A stretch of 64,000 bases of DNA, from contig CM026400.1 of the NCBI GenBank assembly GCA_014843695.1, positions 9,095,872 to 9,159,871 of the forward strand, in the 5' to 3' direction. Shown here in pieces: positions 38,344 to 49,312 of this stretch. Source of the stretch: Archivesica marissinica. Lineage: Eukaryota > Mollusca > Bivalvia > Venerida > Vesicomyidae. Below the pieces are notes generated by a model. That model ran no database searches and was not told where the DNA came from. It worked only from the letters and a program-made list of their open reading frames with translations. Both the position numbers and the translations under genes were made by a program. Each line of letters opens with the position of its first letter. Position 1 is the first letter of the stretch.

Positions 38344-39822
38344 CGAATAGAGTGTTGGGCAGATCCCAATTCACCTAGGTACAGGGGTACTAGAAACCTA
38401 GCAAACGGACACCACGTGTCAAACACTACTCATAGTTCAGCCTTTATAACCAATGAGCCAGTGAACTCATGTGAAAATACCGAGATGGTAAATCCATTAC
38501 TTGCCAAATATACAGGTCAAGCACGCATAAATACTAACACCGCACAAGTGACGTATTTGAGGGATACAGGTGCGACAATTAGTTTATTGTCGGCTACTGA
38601 TCAAACCGCTGATCATTTAGAATACACAGGTGAACGGGTAACAATCCGCGGTGTCAATTATATCCCTGGTAATTATCCGATAGCAAAGATTAGCGTCGAT
38701 TGTCCAATCTACCAAGGAACATTGAAGGTGGCTGTATTAAAGCACAGATGCACCGCGGGGGTGGATCTTATAATAGGTAACGACTGTGAAACTGCCCCTG
38801 TCACTGATTTGATTACCTGTGGCGTGGTTACACGCTCCAATAAGAAAATTATCCCGTTTGATGAAACTGTCACGTCCAACCCAGACTCAGAAAACACGAC
38901 CGATACAAATCACAATGTCTTACCTTTTCGGAATACAATTGAGATCAATTCCCCCTCTGAGAAAGCCAGTACAGTTAAACCCCAAAATATTCCCTCTATT
39001 GACTATTTGAGTCCTGATAAATTATTGCAAGAACAGAATAATGACCCGACCTTAGCACCCCTCTGGGAAATGGCTCAAGAAGGAACACCTATTCGGCAAG
39101 GATATTACATCCAGCTCGAACCCCGACTACTTATGAGGAGAGAACAACCTCAAGACCCGTCCAAAGTTCGACCCTGGAAAATATATGATCAGGTGGTAGT
39201 TCCACGGGGATTCCGGGATCATATAACGGGACTCGCCCATGACAGTTTAAGTACGGGACACCAGGGACCTAGTAAGACCCTGAAGCGCATTAAACGCCGC
39301 TTCTTTTGGCCGGGAATCCGCGCAGATGTTAAACGATTCTGCCATAGCTGTGGGCCGTGCCAGAGAGCGGGTAAGGGACAGAAAGCCACTGTAGCCCCAT
39401 TGAAACCCCTGCCCATTATATCCCAACCATTCAAATTTATATCCGCTGATTTCGTTGGACCCATGAAGAAAACTATTAATGGGAACCAGTATATCTTGAA
39501 TTTTATTGATCATGCCACTAAATATACAGAATCTTTCCCATGCGCCGCAGCAACTACTGTTAATGCACAAAAAGCCCTGATCGAGATAATATCTCGACAT
39601 GGAAAACCCCAGACCCTGTTGACTGACCGAGGAAGCGCTTTCATAGCTGAAACATTCACACGCTTCCTAGCCGAGCACGATATACGTCACTTAACTAGCA
39701 CGAGTTACAGGCCTCAAACCAACGGATCAATAGAGAAATATAATGGTACATTGAAAACCATGCTTAGAATCCTTGGGGAGAACTCTTTATCGTCTTGGGA
39801 TGAGATGCTACCCTGGCTATGA
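38344..39822 (+). CDS. pol: Protease and integrase segment of the retrotransposon polyprotein
   Basis: This continues the gag frame without shift; there is no ATG of its own, and a GTG at 38416 is incidental. A retropepsin active site DTGA lies at 38563 (YLRDTGATISLLS). After a spacer comes the integrase zinc finger (HDSLSTGH ... SCGPCQ, about 39238-39365). The DDE core has D in ISADFVGP, D in LLTDRGSAF and E in NGSIEKYNG, with the last two exactly 35 residues apart. Integrase before reverse transcriptase is the distinctive point. It ends at TGA 39820-39822, within the conserved WL.FAYRSAEH block, so integrase is interrupted. Confidence 0.88.
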   Translation, partial: RIECWADPNSPRYRGTRNLANGHHVSNTTHSSAFITNEPVNSCENTEMVNPLLAKYTGQARINTNTAQVTYLRDTGATISLLSATDQTADHLEYTGERVTIRGVNYIPGNYPIAKISVDCPIYQGTLKVAVLKHRCTAGVDLIIGNDCETAPVTDLITCGVVTRSNKKIIPFDETVTSNPDSENTTDTNHNVLPFRNTIEINSPSEKASTVKPQNIPSIDYLSPDKLLQEQNNDPTLAPLWEMAQEGTPIRQGYYIQLEPRLLMRREQPQDPSKVRPWKIYDQVVVPRGFRDHITGLAHDSLSTGHQGPSKTLKRIKRRFFWPGIRADVKRFCHSCGPCQRAGKGQKATVAPLKPLPIISQPFKFISADFVGPMKKTINGNQYILNFIDHATKYTESFPCAAATTVNAQKALIEIISRHGKPQTLLTDRGSAFIAETFTRFLAEHDIRHLTSTSYRPQTNGSIEKYNGTLKTMLRILGENSLSSWDEMLPWL

Positions 39823-40140
39823 TTTGCATATAGAAGTGCAGAGCACTCTAGCACAGGATATTCTCCCTTCTACCTTCTATATGGGCGCGAACCTAGAGAT
39901 AATCTAGATTCCACTTATGATCTCTGGGCTAGAAATGAGCGGGATGAAGGGATCCCCATAAATAACTATGTACAAGAATTATGTCATAGATTAGCTGAAG
40001 CGTTACGTGACGCCAGCGAGAATGCACAACAGGCCGCAGATGTTCGTAAAACAAAGTATGACAGAAGTAAGAAAGCGAAAATGCGTGTATTCCAGCGTGG
40101 TGAATTAGTGTTAGTACGATTACCGTTAAAAGGTAATTAG
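39823..40140 (+). pseudogene. Integrase C-terminal segment
   Basis: In-frame continuation after the TGA: FAYRSAEHSSTGYSPFYLL followed by LYGREPRD and a helical region, then RGELVLVRLPLKG at the start of a GPY/F-type module. It stops at TAG 40138-40140. It is not expressed as drawn unless both stops are read through. Confidence 0.8.
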
Positions 40141-41103
40141 CTGAAAAATGCCCTCCAGGGACCGTATCCGGTACACGAAAAGGTAGCGTCGCATACCTAT
40201 ATTATATACATGCCTGATAAGAGAGTAAAATACCGTGTTATGCATGTAAACCAGTTGAAGCCCTGGACAGGTAGGGAGGAGGGTGCAGCTCTAGCTGATA
40301 GTAGTCCGGTGTATGAGTCCCAAGACCCTACCCTATTAGATTACCAAGCCCCTACTGACATTGAGAAAGAATTCGATCCTTGCAGTCCTCTTGAATCTGT
40401 ACCTAAGAAAACCTGGCCGGATATCAGTCATTTAAACCCAGACCACAGGGACGATATTAGTCAGTTATTTGACCGTTACCCCCGTCTATTCTCTGGACAA
40501 CTGGGACGTTTCCACGGTGTTACCCATGATATTGATGTGCAAGGTGCTTCACCCGTAGTCCAGCATTACTACCGCATGTCTCCAGAAAAGAAACAAATAT
40601 TAAAAACTGAGCTAGATCAAATGTTGGAGTTAGGAATTATCCGCCCTAGCAGAAGCCAGTGGGCCTCTCCCATAATATTGGTACGCAAATCAGACTCGGA
40701 ATGGCGACCATGTATTGATTATCGGAAAATTAATGACCTGACTCGAGGAGAAGCCTTCCCCATCCCGAGATTAGACGATCTCATTGATCAGGTCGCAGGT
40801 TCGAGTCTGATATCAATTTTAGATCTTAATAAAGGTTATTGGCAGATTCCGCTGACCCCTCGAGCTAGTGAAATTGCAGCGTTCATAACCCCCTGGGGCT
40901 TGTTTGAACCATTAACTCTCCCATTTGGTTTAAAAAACGGTGGAGTTACCTTCCAGAGGGCCATAAACGAGATAATCGCTCAATCCCCGACAGAACCCAT
41001 CCGCGATAGATTTGCCGACGCATATCTGGATGATATTGCTGTTCGATCCAATTTATGGTCACAGCACATAAATCACTTGGATTGGACATTTCATAGACTA
41101 TAG
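40141..41103 (+). CDS. pol: Reverse transcriptase segment of the polyprotein
   Basis: The first codons finish the GPY/F-type module (LQGPYPVHEK, then MHVNQLKPW). Reverse transcriptase follows, with RPCIDYRKIN, ISILDLNKGYWQIPL, LTLPFGLKNGGVTFQR and the catalytic AYLDDIAV. The NGGVTFQ box differs slightly from the usual NAPxTFQ. An ATG at 40210 is available but the frame is continuous from upstream. It ends at TAG 41101-41103 just before the connection to RNase H. Confidence 0.88.
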   Translation: MKNALQGPYPVHEKVASHTYIIYMPDKRVKYRVMHVNQLKPWTGREEGAALADSSPVYESQDPTLLDYQAPTDIEKEFDPCSPLESVPKKTWPDISHLNPDHRDDISQLFDRYPRLFSGQLGRFHGVTHDIDVQGASPVVQHYYRMSPEKKQILKTELDQMLELGIIRPSRSQWASPIILVRKSDSEWRPCIDYRKINDLTRGEAFPIPRLDDLIDQVAGSSLISILDLNKGYWQIPLTPRASEIAAFITPWGLFEPLTLPFGLKNGGVTFQRAINEIIAQSPTEPIRDRFADAYLDDIAVRSNLWSQHINHLDWTFHRL

Positions 41104-41832
41104 GATAGTGGTGTTACTTTGAATCCGAAGAAGTGTAAAATTGGGTCTGGAACAGTCAAGTACTTGGGACATGAATTAGGGTCGGGAAAAATCAAACCAA
41201 TTTCCAGCAAGGTTGAGTGTATTAGTAATATCTCTCCCCCACAGACCAAGAAACAATTACGAGGATATCTGGGATCAGTAGGATTTTACAGGAAATTCAT
41301 TCCCCAGTTCGCTGAGATCGCCGCTCCCCTGACTGACTTATTAAAGGGCAAGCGATCAGGGAACATCATAACTCAGTGGAGCGATAAACATCAACTTGCT
41401 TTCGAATCCTTAAAGAAAGCTTTAACCACTAAACCCATACTGAAGGCCCCTGACTTTAACCAAGAGTTCGAACTCTATACTGATGCTTCCGATTTGGGAA
41501 TTTCGGCTGTACTGACTCAGACCGTTGACCAAGTACCACACCCAGTAGCATTTTATTCCCGAAAACTTATTCCACGAGAAAAAAACTACTCTACAATAGA
41601 GAAGGAATTATTAGCTATAGTGGCCGGTATCGAACATTTTCGCATATATGTAAGCACAAGCAAAACAATAATCAATTCAGATCATAATCCCCTTGTATGG
41701 TTAAGTAGGTCGAAAACGTCCAATCAACGCCTCTTAAGATGGGCACTGTGTCTCTCAGAATTTAATCTGACCATTAAACATATCAAAGGGACTCAAAATG
41801 TTCTGGCAGACTTTCTCAGTAGAGTTCAATGA
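41104..41832 (+). CDS. pol: Connection and RNase H segment of the polyprotein
   Basis: In frame with the reverse transcriptase, it reads LNPKKCKIG, YLGHELG, then QLRGYLGSVGFYRKFIPQFA and a gypsy-type RNase H with acidic residues in ELYTDASDLG, EKELLAIVAG and INSDHNPLVWL. It closes with VLADFLSRVQ and TGA, the expected end of the polyprotein because no integrase follows. The ATG-like start at 41119 is TTG and not a true start. Confidence 0.87.
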   Translation, partial: DSGVTLNPKKCKIGSGTVKYLGHELGSGKIKPISSKVECISNISPPQTKKQLRGYLGSVGFYRKFIPQFAEIAAPLTDLLKGKRSGNIITQWSDKHQLAFESLKKALTTKPILKAPDFNQEFELYTDASDLGISAVLTQTVDQVPHPVAFYSRKLIPREKNYSTIEKELLAIVAGIEHFRIYVSTSKTIINSDHNPLVWLSRSKTSNQRLLRWALCLSEFNLTIKHIKGTQNVLADFLSRVQ

Positions 41833-42056
41833 CTGTGATGTTTGACTTAGTAAATGTACTTGGTATTTTTTCAGTTGTTCAGTAAATAGTTATTGCCTCT
41901 ATGATTAGAATGTTGGTACCTAGCGAAAGAAATGCTATTTTAGGACATATGATGTATTGATATTATGATTGTTTTCTACTGTATATTCAAAGGAATGAAG
42001 ATTTGTAAATCGGCCGATAGCGGGCGATGTCAAACTTCTCCCCGGGTAGGGAGGAT
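41833..42056 (+). other. Retrotransposon 3' region with polypurine tract
   Basis: Non-coding region after the pol stop. A purine-rich stretch, GGGTAGGGAGGAT at 42044-42056, directly abuts the 3' LTR and fits the polypurine tract that primes plus-strand synthesis. Confidence 0.75.
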
Positions 42057-43020
42057 TGTGCAAAACCACAATTATTTGCACGAAATGTTTATTATTGTTA
42101 TATATAAATAGTAATGTATTATATAAATACATTAAACTGTTTCTATATATGACCAAGTGTTTACCATGTAATATATATATATTTGTTTTATGCATATTAT
42201 TTTCGCGCCTAAAAATTATCAGTCTCGCTTCGCGCGAGAAATGACTTAATATTTTAGGCCTAATCTCAGTTTATCGAGGCCGTGGTTGCAGGTGTCCAGT
42301 TATGTAATATAAAGGCACCGAACTGGTTTGATGGTGTAATATTAGATAACATAACAGATGTTTAGGAATAACAGATGTTTTAGGACTTGTTATATCATAT
42401 ATACACTGATTCAATCATGTATATAAGAAATGGATTTTATTAACATAAATCAGACACACTAGAGCCTAACTCCAGGAGCGAGAAAGGTCGTGATCTCAAT
42501 CTAGTATATAGAACATATAAACTGTATTTATGATACTTAGATATTATGGACATTATAAGAAATATAACTTATAAAGATTTGTCGAATAATTAAATTGTTC
42601 AGCCATAGAAGAAACCGAGAGTTTCGGCGAACCTATCGAAGGTGATTAAAAGTTAATCTAATCGGAAACAGTGATTAGATTATAGTGATATTGAGTAATG
42701 ACGGATTAGAAAGATTGGATGTTAAATATACTGTGTAAGCGCATAGTCGGCTCACACAAATGGATTGTTAAATAAGCTTTTAATGATACGATGTATATAT
42801 ATATAGATCACTGATTATATATATATGAATATTTCTGATGCCAATTTAAACAAGATATTATATAGAAGAAATGTAATACTGTGTTGAGTTATCATTAATA
42901 CATATTATAAAGAAGAAACCCCCTAGACAACTCCAGCGAGTCTACAATAGGATAGACCCTGGTAAGAGCCGTAGCAACTGAGACATATAATTACGAGAAG
43001 AAAAAGGAGAGTTTGCGACA
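42057..43020 (+). repeat. 3' LTR
   Basis: 964 bp, same ends as the 5' LTR (TGTGCAAAACC ... GTTTGCGACA). Differences from the 5' LTR cluster at 42350-42490. Confidence 0.95.
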
Positions 43021-43160
43021 ATGGTCAGTGTTTACTCTCTGTAAATTAGAATTGCTATGTACCGCTGTTTAAAACCGTATTACTGTATATATACCTCATG
43101 TTTGTATCATGTATGATGCACTGAGTGAATAAATTTGATTTGATTTGATTTAATCCTCTG
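43021..43160 (+). repeat. Retroposon 3' tail with (TTGAT)n
   Basis: Sequence ending GTGAATAAATTTGATTTGAT and more units resembles the 3' end of a LINE or Penelope-like element with a simple-repeat tail. There is no coding part. Confidence 0.4.
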
Positions 43161-43162
43161 CT

Positions 43163-43390
43163 TGACGGATGTTCATGAAACTGGGGTCAAATGTTGACCC
43201 TGACAGGACGTGTTATCCGCATCTTCTAAACCCGTGCTTGACGGATGTTCATGAAACTGGGGTCAAATGTTGACCCCGACATGCCGTGTAAATCCTCATC
43301 TTCTAAACCATTTGACGGATGTTCATGTAACTGGGGTCAAATGTTGACCCCGACATGACGTGTTATCCGCATCTTCTAAGCCCCTTGAAG
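43163..43390. repeat. ~75-bp tandem repeat (3 copies) with strong palindrome
   Basis: Copies start at 43165, 43241 and 43315 with GACGGATGTTCATG. Each holds GGGGTCAAATGTTGACCC, a palindrome with an 8-bp stem (GGGGTCAA / TTGACCCC in the best copies). It is followed by GTGTTATCCGCATCTTCTAA in two copies. Related single-copy sequence is at 35470-35640. Confidence 0.85.
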
Positions 43391-43894
43391 GAATTTTATA
43401 AAAACTTGACCTGCAGAACTCTTGTTCCAACATCGTATGTTCACTGCAAAGGTCAAACGTTCAGGTCAAGAACTAGATATTTGGTATGCAGTTAAATTCT
43501 AAAAAAGAATTAAAATGATTTACAGTCAAACCTGTCTTAAGTAACCAGCCAAGGGATTCACAGACAGTGTCTACTTAGCACAGGTGGCTGTTTAATAGAG
43601 GTCAAATGTATAGAGGTGACCACTAGTTAACACAGGCTTGACTGTACATGAAACTTCGTTCTTTCAAATTCAACAGTGTACTTCTTTGTAAAAATACATT
43701 GTTCTGGTCCGGTTCTACTGTGAACTCGGTTGTGTTGGGTGGGTGGGGTGGGGCGGAGTTTGGTAGGGTCTCCCACTGACACAGTTGTTTGTGTCTCCAA
43801 GCTTAATTTAAAGAATGTTGTATGAATGTTTGTATATATTATGTCAAATGTCATGTATTTGAACTTTAATATTGTAATATGTGTAACGTGGTAG

Positions 43895-44497
43895 CTCTTT
43901 AAAGCAGCATTACATCGTATGAAATAAAAGATATTTGAAAAATTCAATTTTTACGTATGGGTAGCAATGCTGCTACACATTCTAACATTATACTTTGTAT
44001 GTACATTTGGTAAACAGTGTTTTTTTGCGATAAAACAATCTCGAAGCCGAAAGTAGGACTTTCCGAGTCGATCGGTCACGCACTTGTTTACAACCGGAAC
44101 GCATCGTCCGCACTTGTTTACATTCGGAATGCATCGTTCCCATTTGTCCCACGTTGATTTTTTAAATTAAATTACTTGATATGTTGATTCATAGCTAAGT
44201 CTTTTAGGGACATTTCTACATCCCCGCGAGGGGTTCGACATTAGAGGAAGATAGATAGATAGTATTTCATGTTCAACATATATACGTTGTTTTCTACATC
44301 TCTGTTGTTTCACGCACGCGCACTGTGCGTGTTTTATTTCGTGTGTTGATAAACAAATTCGCGTATACGACGGTTTAAATTGATTAGAATTTTATCGTTT
44401 CTGAGCGACTATTTCGATTTTTGTAAACACACACACATTAGTATTTATATTTTACCCAAAACATCCTTTATTACGATGTAATGCTGCTTTAATAGAG
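43895..44497. mobile_element. MITE with ~24-bp terminal inverted repeats
   Basis: CTCTTTAAAGCAGCATTACA (from 43895) faces TGTAATGCTGCTTTAATAGAG (to 44497), continuing through ATCGT/ACGAT. The core is non-coding and contains two copies of GCACTTGTTTACA and a retroposon-tail hairpin (CCCCGCGAGGGG, 44222-44233). The ends resemble the inner repeats of the element at 5195-5931. Confidence 0.7.
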
Positions 44498-44835
44498 GAA
44501 ATAAAATATGCATCTATATCTAGGTCAAATCGCCAAACCCTATATTTAGAGTACGGTTCAGATAATTTATATCTCTGAATTTGTAAACAGTCAGATCAAC
44601 ACACTGTTGTTATTCTCAATTGATGCAAAGCAGTGCCGTAGCCAGAAGTAATTTTTGTGTATGCTTATCTGTGCTTTCTGGAGGCAGTTTTATCAGTGTT
44701 CCCATATACCTGTCGTTTCTTGCCAAATTCTAATCGAGGTAAGTGCCTCATTTTCCTCAGTGTGGCTACGGGCCTGCAAAGGATTCGTTCTCTATGTCAC
44801 TGTATGCTCTATACAGTAGGCTTATATAGAATACA
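44498..44835. other. Unique DNA, no gene seen
   Basis: A 68-codon open frame at 44657-44863 has no recognisable features. I see nothing else. Confidence 0.4.
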
Positions 44836-44945
44836 TAATAATAATAATAAAGACTTTATTTAACGAGAGAACTCATTTAACAATTAAAACAATTAAGTCA
44901 ATCTACCATGAGGCCCTCAACAAATTAAAACATGAAATAGCATAA
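44836..44945 (-). mobile_element. LINE 3'-end fragment
   Basis: An (AAT)n run followed by AAAGACTTTATTTAACGAGA and TCAATCTACCATGAGGCCCT matches the 3' end of the LINE at 63046-63500. Only the 3' untranslated end is present, on the minus strand. Confidence 0.65.
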
Positions 44946-45067
44946 TGAAACATGTAAACAGTAACCAGTCAAACTTTCATAGGAAATAAGATATAAGCTG
45001 CAAGAACTAATACTTATATTCATGTATAATTGTAAATTATCAAATTAGTAGGTTATTGGTCTGTTCT

Positions 45068-45352
45068 TGTGTGTTTTACGTTTATTTATCGTCGCTACCG
45101 GTTGCTCATATGAGCGACGCCTCCTGAAGAGATTAGTCATTTTAGATTGTTGGAGGATAGTGCAATGATACAGAGAGAGACCCATTCCAGAGTCTCCTCT
45201 GGTTCTTTTACGTGCACGATGTAAAGCGCCGACACGAGACCTCGGTTTAACCTGAAAGACTGGTTAATTTTATTATGGTCAAACGGGGGATCGAACCTGC
45301 GATCCCTGGATTACCAGTCCAACGTGTTAACCACTGGACTACAGATCCGTCT
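45068..45352 (-). mobile_element. tRNA-derived SINE, family 2 (full length)
   Basis: The minus-strand copy has its tRNA-like head at the right (45352 inward), B-box GGTTCGATCCCCCG-type, and the tail at the left. Family 2 heads fold as a near-complete tRNA with anticodon arm CTGGA-CTGGTAA-TCCAG, indicating a tRNA-Thr(GGT) origin. This copy has GTTGGACTGGTAATCC at that place. Confidence 0.85.
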
Positions 45353-45405
45353 GTGATTGTCTGTTCTTTGCAACACCTGATATAGTGAAGCAGATAATTG
45401 AAACT

Positions 45406-45529
45406 ATCTTTCAAAATGTGATACAAGCGCCAAACTTGGCATAAATACTCCTTAGGGGTCACGTTTATGGAAAAAAACGCTGGCCACCTGAAATTCAAGA
45501 TGGCTGCCATTTTTCAAGATGGCCGCCAT
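45406..45529 (+). repeat. Left terminal inverted repeat of the 4.3-kb transposon
   Basis: About 124 bp that pair with 49539-49662. Mismatches are mainly in the segment around the sequence cgccaaacttggcataaatactc-type stretch, which differs by a few bases from the right arm. Confidence 0.8.
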
Positions 45530-46020
45530 TCTGACATACAAATTGCCTATTTTACCACATAATCTCAGTACAGTAACCGATTTAGTTGATCTTTTGAGTA
45601 AAAGAGTAGTTTTTCAAGCATGGGGAATCAAAAATAACATCTCCAAGGTCTTTTTGGAGCTTCTTTCTATCATTTCTAGCCCAAAACAGTGAACAATGTA
45701 CAAGGAACACCAGCATTTGCAATGATATGAAACAAACTTTTATTAAGAGTGATACATGTATATCTACAACATGTATATTAATCTATTCTGCATATTTTGG
45801 ACAACCGGCTGTAGATCTTTTAAGTAGAAAATATCTCCCAAATATCATGTCCATGTCCATACCGAGGGCAGTCAAACTAATCAACGGTCATAATGCTGTT
45901 GTATTAAATCTATTAAAGTCTACAAGAAGTTACTACATGACATTATATAGTATGTGGTACACAGTCTTCTTTGCCCTTCATTGTCTTTGTGCTTTAAAGC
46001 TAGATGAGTTGGAGCTGGGC

Positions 46021-49000
46021 CTAATTCTCACATCTGCAGCTGCATAATGCTGTACAAGTTAGACCAAAGCGGTAGCATTTGCATCTTGCTACACAACATT
46101 CTGTCTTGCACCCGCACTTGGTCAGCTGTTGACAGCTCTCTGCAATAGGAGGAAGTGTTGTCCAGAAGACCTGCCACAGATCACCCTTCTTTGTCCAGCC
46201 CCAGTCAGCAGGACTTCTGTGCTTCTGGTTGGCGCAGTGTTGACTGACTCCATATGCAACCTGCCTCATAAGCTGCACGCTTGGCATGCTGAAGCAGTGC
46301 TGCTCGAGTTGGAGGAATGCCTTCGTAAGGTATCTGCTTCCTGGCAAACATGTCTAGGCTGGCGTCACCCACGCCTGCAGCTGTACTGGACCTGTCATAC
46401 ATCGTCACCACAAACTTCTCCAGGGTATGCAGATCACCATCTACTGTTGGTAGGTACTGGCTAGGTTTTGTGAAGACATCAGAAACCTCAGGACATACAT
46501 CCCAGGTTTGCCATGCAGACTTTTTCCCTTTACCACGGAATCCTGACACAACATCGCAGCCTGTGAATGCATGGAAGAACAGAATCCCTTTGCTTTTTTC
46601 CTGTCCTATGGAGTGATGAAGGTCGTGCACAGGAATCCATTTGAGATGCCGTTCTTGTCCAAATGCCACCCACAGCTGCTGCAAACCAATCTCTTGAAGG
46701 GCTGACAGCACACTGATGGCGATGACGAGAACATCTGTGTCATTGGCTTTGACCATCAGGACTTTGCTACCCCCTTCTACTGCATTCCTGGCATGGAGGA
46801 AGATGCGTGTGTCAGCTTCTTCATGACTACAAGGAGCCAGCCTATCCATGCTGACTGCATGGCTGCTAGTAACATCATCTTGTCGTGTCACAATGACTTT
46901 ATTGGGTGTAGACATCTGTGCAATCTTCTCAGCTAGAAAGTTGAACATCTCTGTTTTATTGTCATTATCTCTCAGGAAATTCTGCCAGTTTCGGGGACTT
47001 TTTCCCTTGCTTTTCAACCTTCGTCTGACTCCAGGTCCTTGTCTCTGCCTTCAAACTTGATGGGTGTTAGACATCAAACACAAAGTCCGTTCTCTGGAAG
47101 TTGGTGGAGTATGCTTGGATGGTTGGAAGGACCACTAGCATAGCATAGTCCTCGAAAGTCTTTGAAGTTCGTGGTGGCAGAGAGTTCACCAGTGCTGAGC
47201 CGTCAATGATGATTGTATCAGCCTCAGGTTCTCTGTCAGGGATTTCAACATGGCTTTCAAGAATGGCAGCAAGCTGGGATTTCTGACAGGTGTAGAGATT
47301 CCCACCTTCACTCAAGGAAGCAGGGAACTGCTGATTCTCATGACGAAAGAACTCCTGCAGGTCACATTCTCTGTTCTGGCATGTTATGAACAGCTTAGAG
47401 AAGAGTTGGCAGTCTTCCTTCAGACTATTTTGCTTTGTAGCATCAATTGAGGCTGGCTGCTGTCGGAAGAAGGCCACTTTATTCTTGATTGGTTCATAGA
47501 AGGTGGTAACTTCTAGTGCCAGTCCCGCCATGAACTCATGGAAACGGGTTTTGCCTCTCTCATGATGTGTGCTGATCAGTTTAGCTGCACTGGGGTCAGC
47601 AATGTCCTTGGTGTCCAGTGACAGCAGGTCCTGACTCCTCATGGAAAGGATTTCCCAGATCTGTCATTGCATGGGATAGCTTCTGAACTTTCTCAAGGAA
47701 ATCTCTTTGGGCTAGTTGTGCCTGCTCATGGTGGCTGGTTTGTTTTATAGCCTCCTTCGCTTCGGATGCTGCCTCATACAACTCAACTAGGTGGTTGACC
47801 TCGGGACCGGGTACCATCCATCTTCACAGGGCTGATGGATCTTTAGTCACGCCAATGGCTCCCCCGTCGGCTTTGATAACAGCATTGGCCTGTTCGTGGG
47901 CTTGGTCAATAGCCATTGCAGAGAAATTCCGACTGGACTTGTGAACAACAAATTTGCCACTCTCGAATTATTGGGCAAGCTGGGGATGTTTCGCCTTCAG
48001 GGTCACCATGTCTCTGAGATGGATTGGAAGCCAGCGTGCATAGTTTGTGTTGTTGTTGGCAAAGAAGTATGGGATTAGCTCAGCCAGTGATTGGCAGTAC
48101 AGGCTGCTGAAGTTGGCTTCTCTAATTGCTCGAACCAGGATGATGATTACTAGTTCCATGGACAGCACCAGGTGTCAGAACTGAAATTGGGGGCTTTCCA
48201 GTTTGCGCTTCTCACACCAGACATCAAAGCTCATCACTTCCTTAGGGTTCTCAGCTGCCTCTGTGCAGTAGTCAGTGCAGGCTGCCTTTAGGAGTTGATT
48301 GAGACTGCATGCTGTTATCTGGTGGATTTGACGTGTATGCTAGTAACCTAGTAATGCTTGACGCTGTTAAGAAAGATTCTGCTGTTCCTGAAGAAGTCAC
48401 CCCTGCGTCCACTAGGGCACCAGTCCAGCCATCGTCCTTGAGAAGAGTTCCGATTGACCTCAGGGCAGCCATCTCTATATGTAGGCCTCCAAATATGATG
48501 ACGAACTTGTCCTCACCATACTGTTCAGGCCAGTGCCACTGGACTTGTTTTGCCACTGCATAGATGGGCTGGTCGGCTGTCATGACAGGTACTTGGCCTG
48601 GGTTCAGGAACGATACAGTCTCCTTGATCTTGTCCATCACATGTCTGACTGTAGCAACGCAGTGGGCTGGATCTCGCAGGAGAGGTAACAGTGATGTGAT
48701 GGTGGCCTCAAATGCAGGGCTTCTCTTCTTGGAGGCTTGGTGGGCTGCCCATGTCACGTTCTCTATACCATCTGTTTCATCAGTATCACCGACCTTCTCC
48801 AGCCACTCATACTCGAGTGCCAGGTGTGGTCTCAGGAGACTGGCGTCTGGAACTGTCACACTACACTGTGGAGGAGAAGTGTTCTTCTTGGCAAAGAAGG
48901 CAGGACGGATATTGGTGTAGGAGGCAGGAAGTTCTGGAACTGTCTTAACCTTCTCTCCTCCAAACTTGAATGGTTCACGCTCTTCACCTTTGTCATCCTT

Positions 49001-49312
49001 TGTTGGATGCTGGAAAAGTGATATGCTAGTGCCATGGAAAGAAGTGGTAGCTGTCGTTGCAGTGGGGTTATGGTCTATATTATCCATGGCTGCTGTGGTG
49101 AACAACCCTCTGCGCAGAACTGGTGGACAGACCACACCATCATTCACTGTTGCATCTCCCAGCTGTGCAGATATATCCAACACTCTGTCGTACGAAATGC
49201 TGACACCATGCTCATGAAGCATTTCGATTAGTGTCCTCTTTCTAGTCTTGGCATAGACATACATCCCCATGTAGATAGGGAATGGTGTACAAACTATATA
49301 CATCGAATACAT
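46021..49312 (-). pseudogene. Decayed transposon gene of the HEEADTR/CRC-tail family
   Basis: Minus-strand coding remains in several frames, N to C: 49312-48272 (346 codons; ends with TADQPIYAVAKQVQW and FGGLHIEMAALRSIGTLL), 48168-47968 (ANNNTNYARWLPIHLRDM), about 47950-47596, 47642-47067, 47017-46205 (SHEEADTRIFLHARNAVEGG, NDTDVLVIAISVL, AFTGCDVVSGFRGKGKK) and 46347-46021 (Cys-rich end CGCKTECCVARCKC plus CSCRCEN). The frames follow each other with only frameshifts or stops between, so this was one protein of about 1100 residues. I remember similar proteins, named only uncharacterized, in many copies in cnidarian, mollusc and fish genomes. The DQP...GGLHxEM block could hold catalytic acids of a transposase-like fold, and EADT...DTDV resembles a PIN/FEN-like nuclease; both are inference. 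Decay shows this copy is dead. Confidence 0.8.

Larger units (their letters stand above)
35792..43020 (+). mobile_element. LTR retrotransposon, Ty3/gypsy superfamily, Gmr1-like
   Basis: A 7.2-kb element with two matching LTRs, primer site, purine tract and Gag-Protease-Integrase-RT-RNaseH in one frame. Integrase precedes reverse transcriptase. That is the Ty1/copia order, but the protein motifs are Ty3/gypsy-like, a combination known from the Gmr1 group first described in cod and other deuterostomes. The LTRs start TG and end CA and differ at roughly 2% of sites by eye. Four in-frame stops (38341, 39820, 40138, 41101) make this copy defective. I see no clear target-site duplication: the five flanking bases are gacgg on the left and atggt on the right. 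Confidence 0.92.

Noticed and set aside
35787..43025. Five-base target-site duplication of the LTR element
   Set aside because: Flanks are gacgg and atggt, which do not match. It may have been lost by mutation or recombination, so I do not claim one.
48309..49231. Plus-strand frames over the transposon gene
   Set aside because: Antisense shadows. The conserved HEEADTR-family blocks are on the minus strand.
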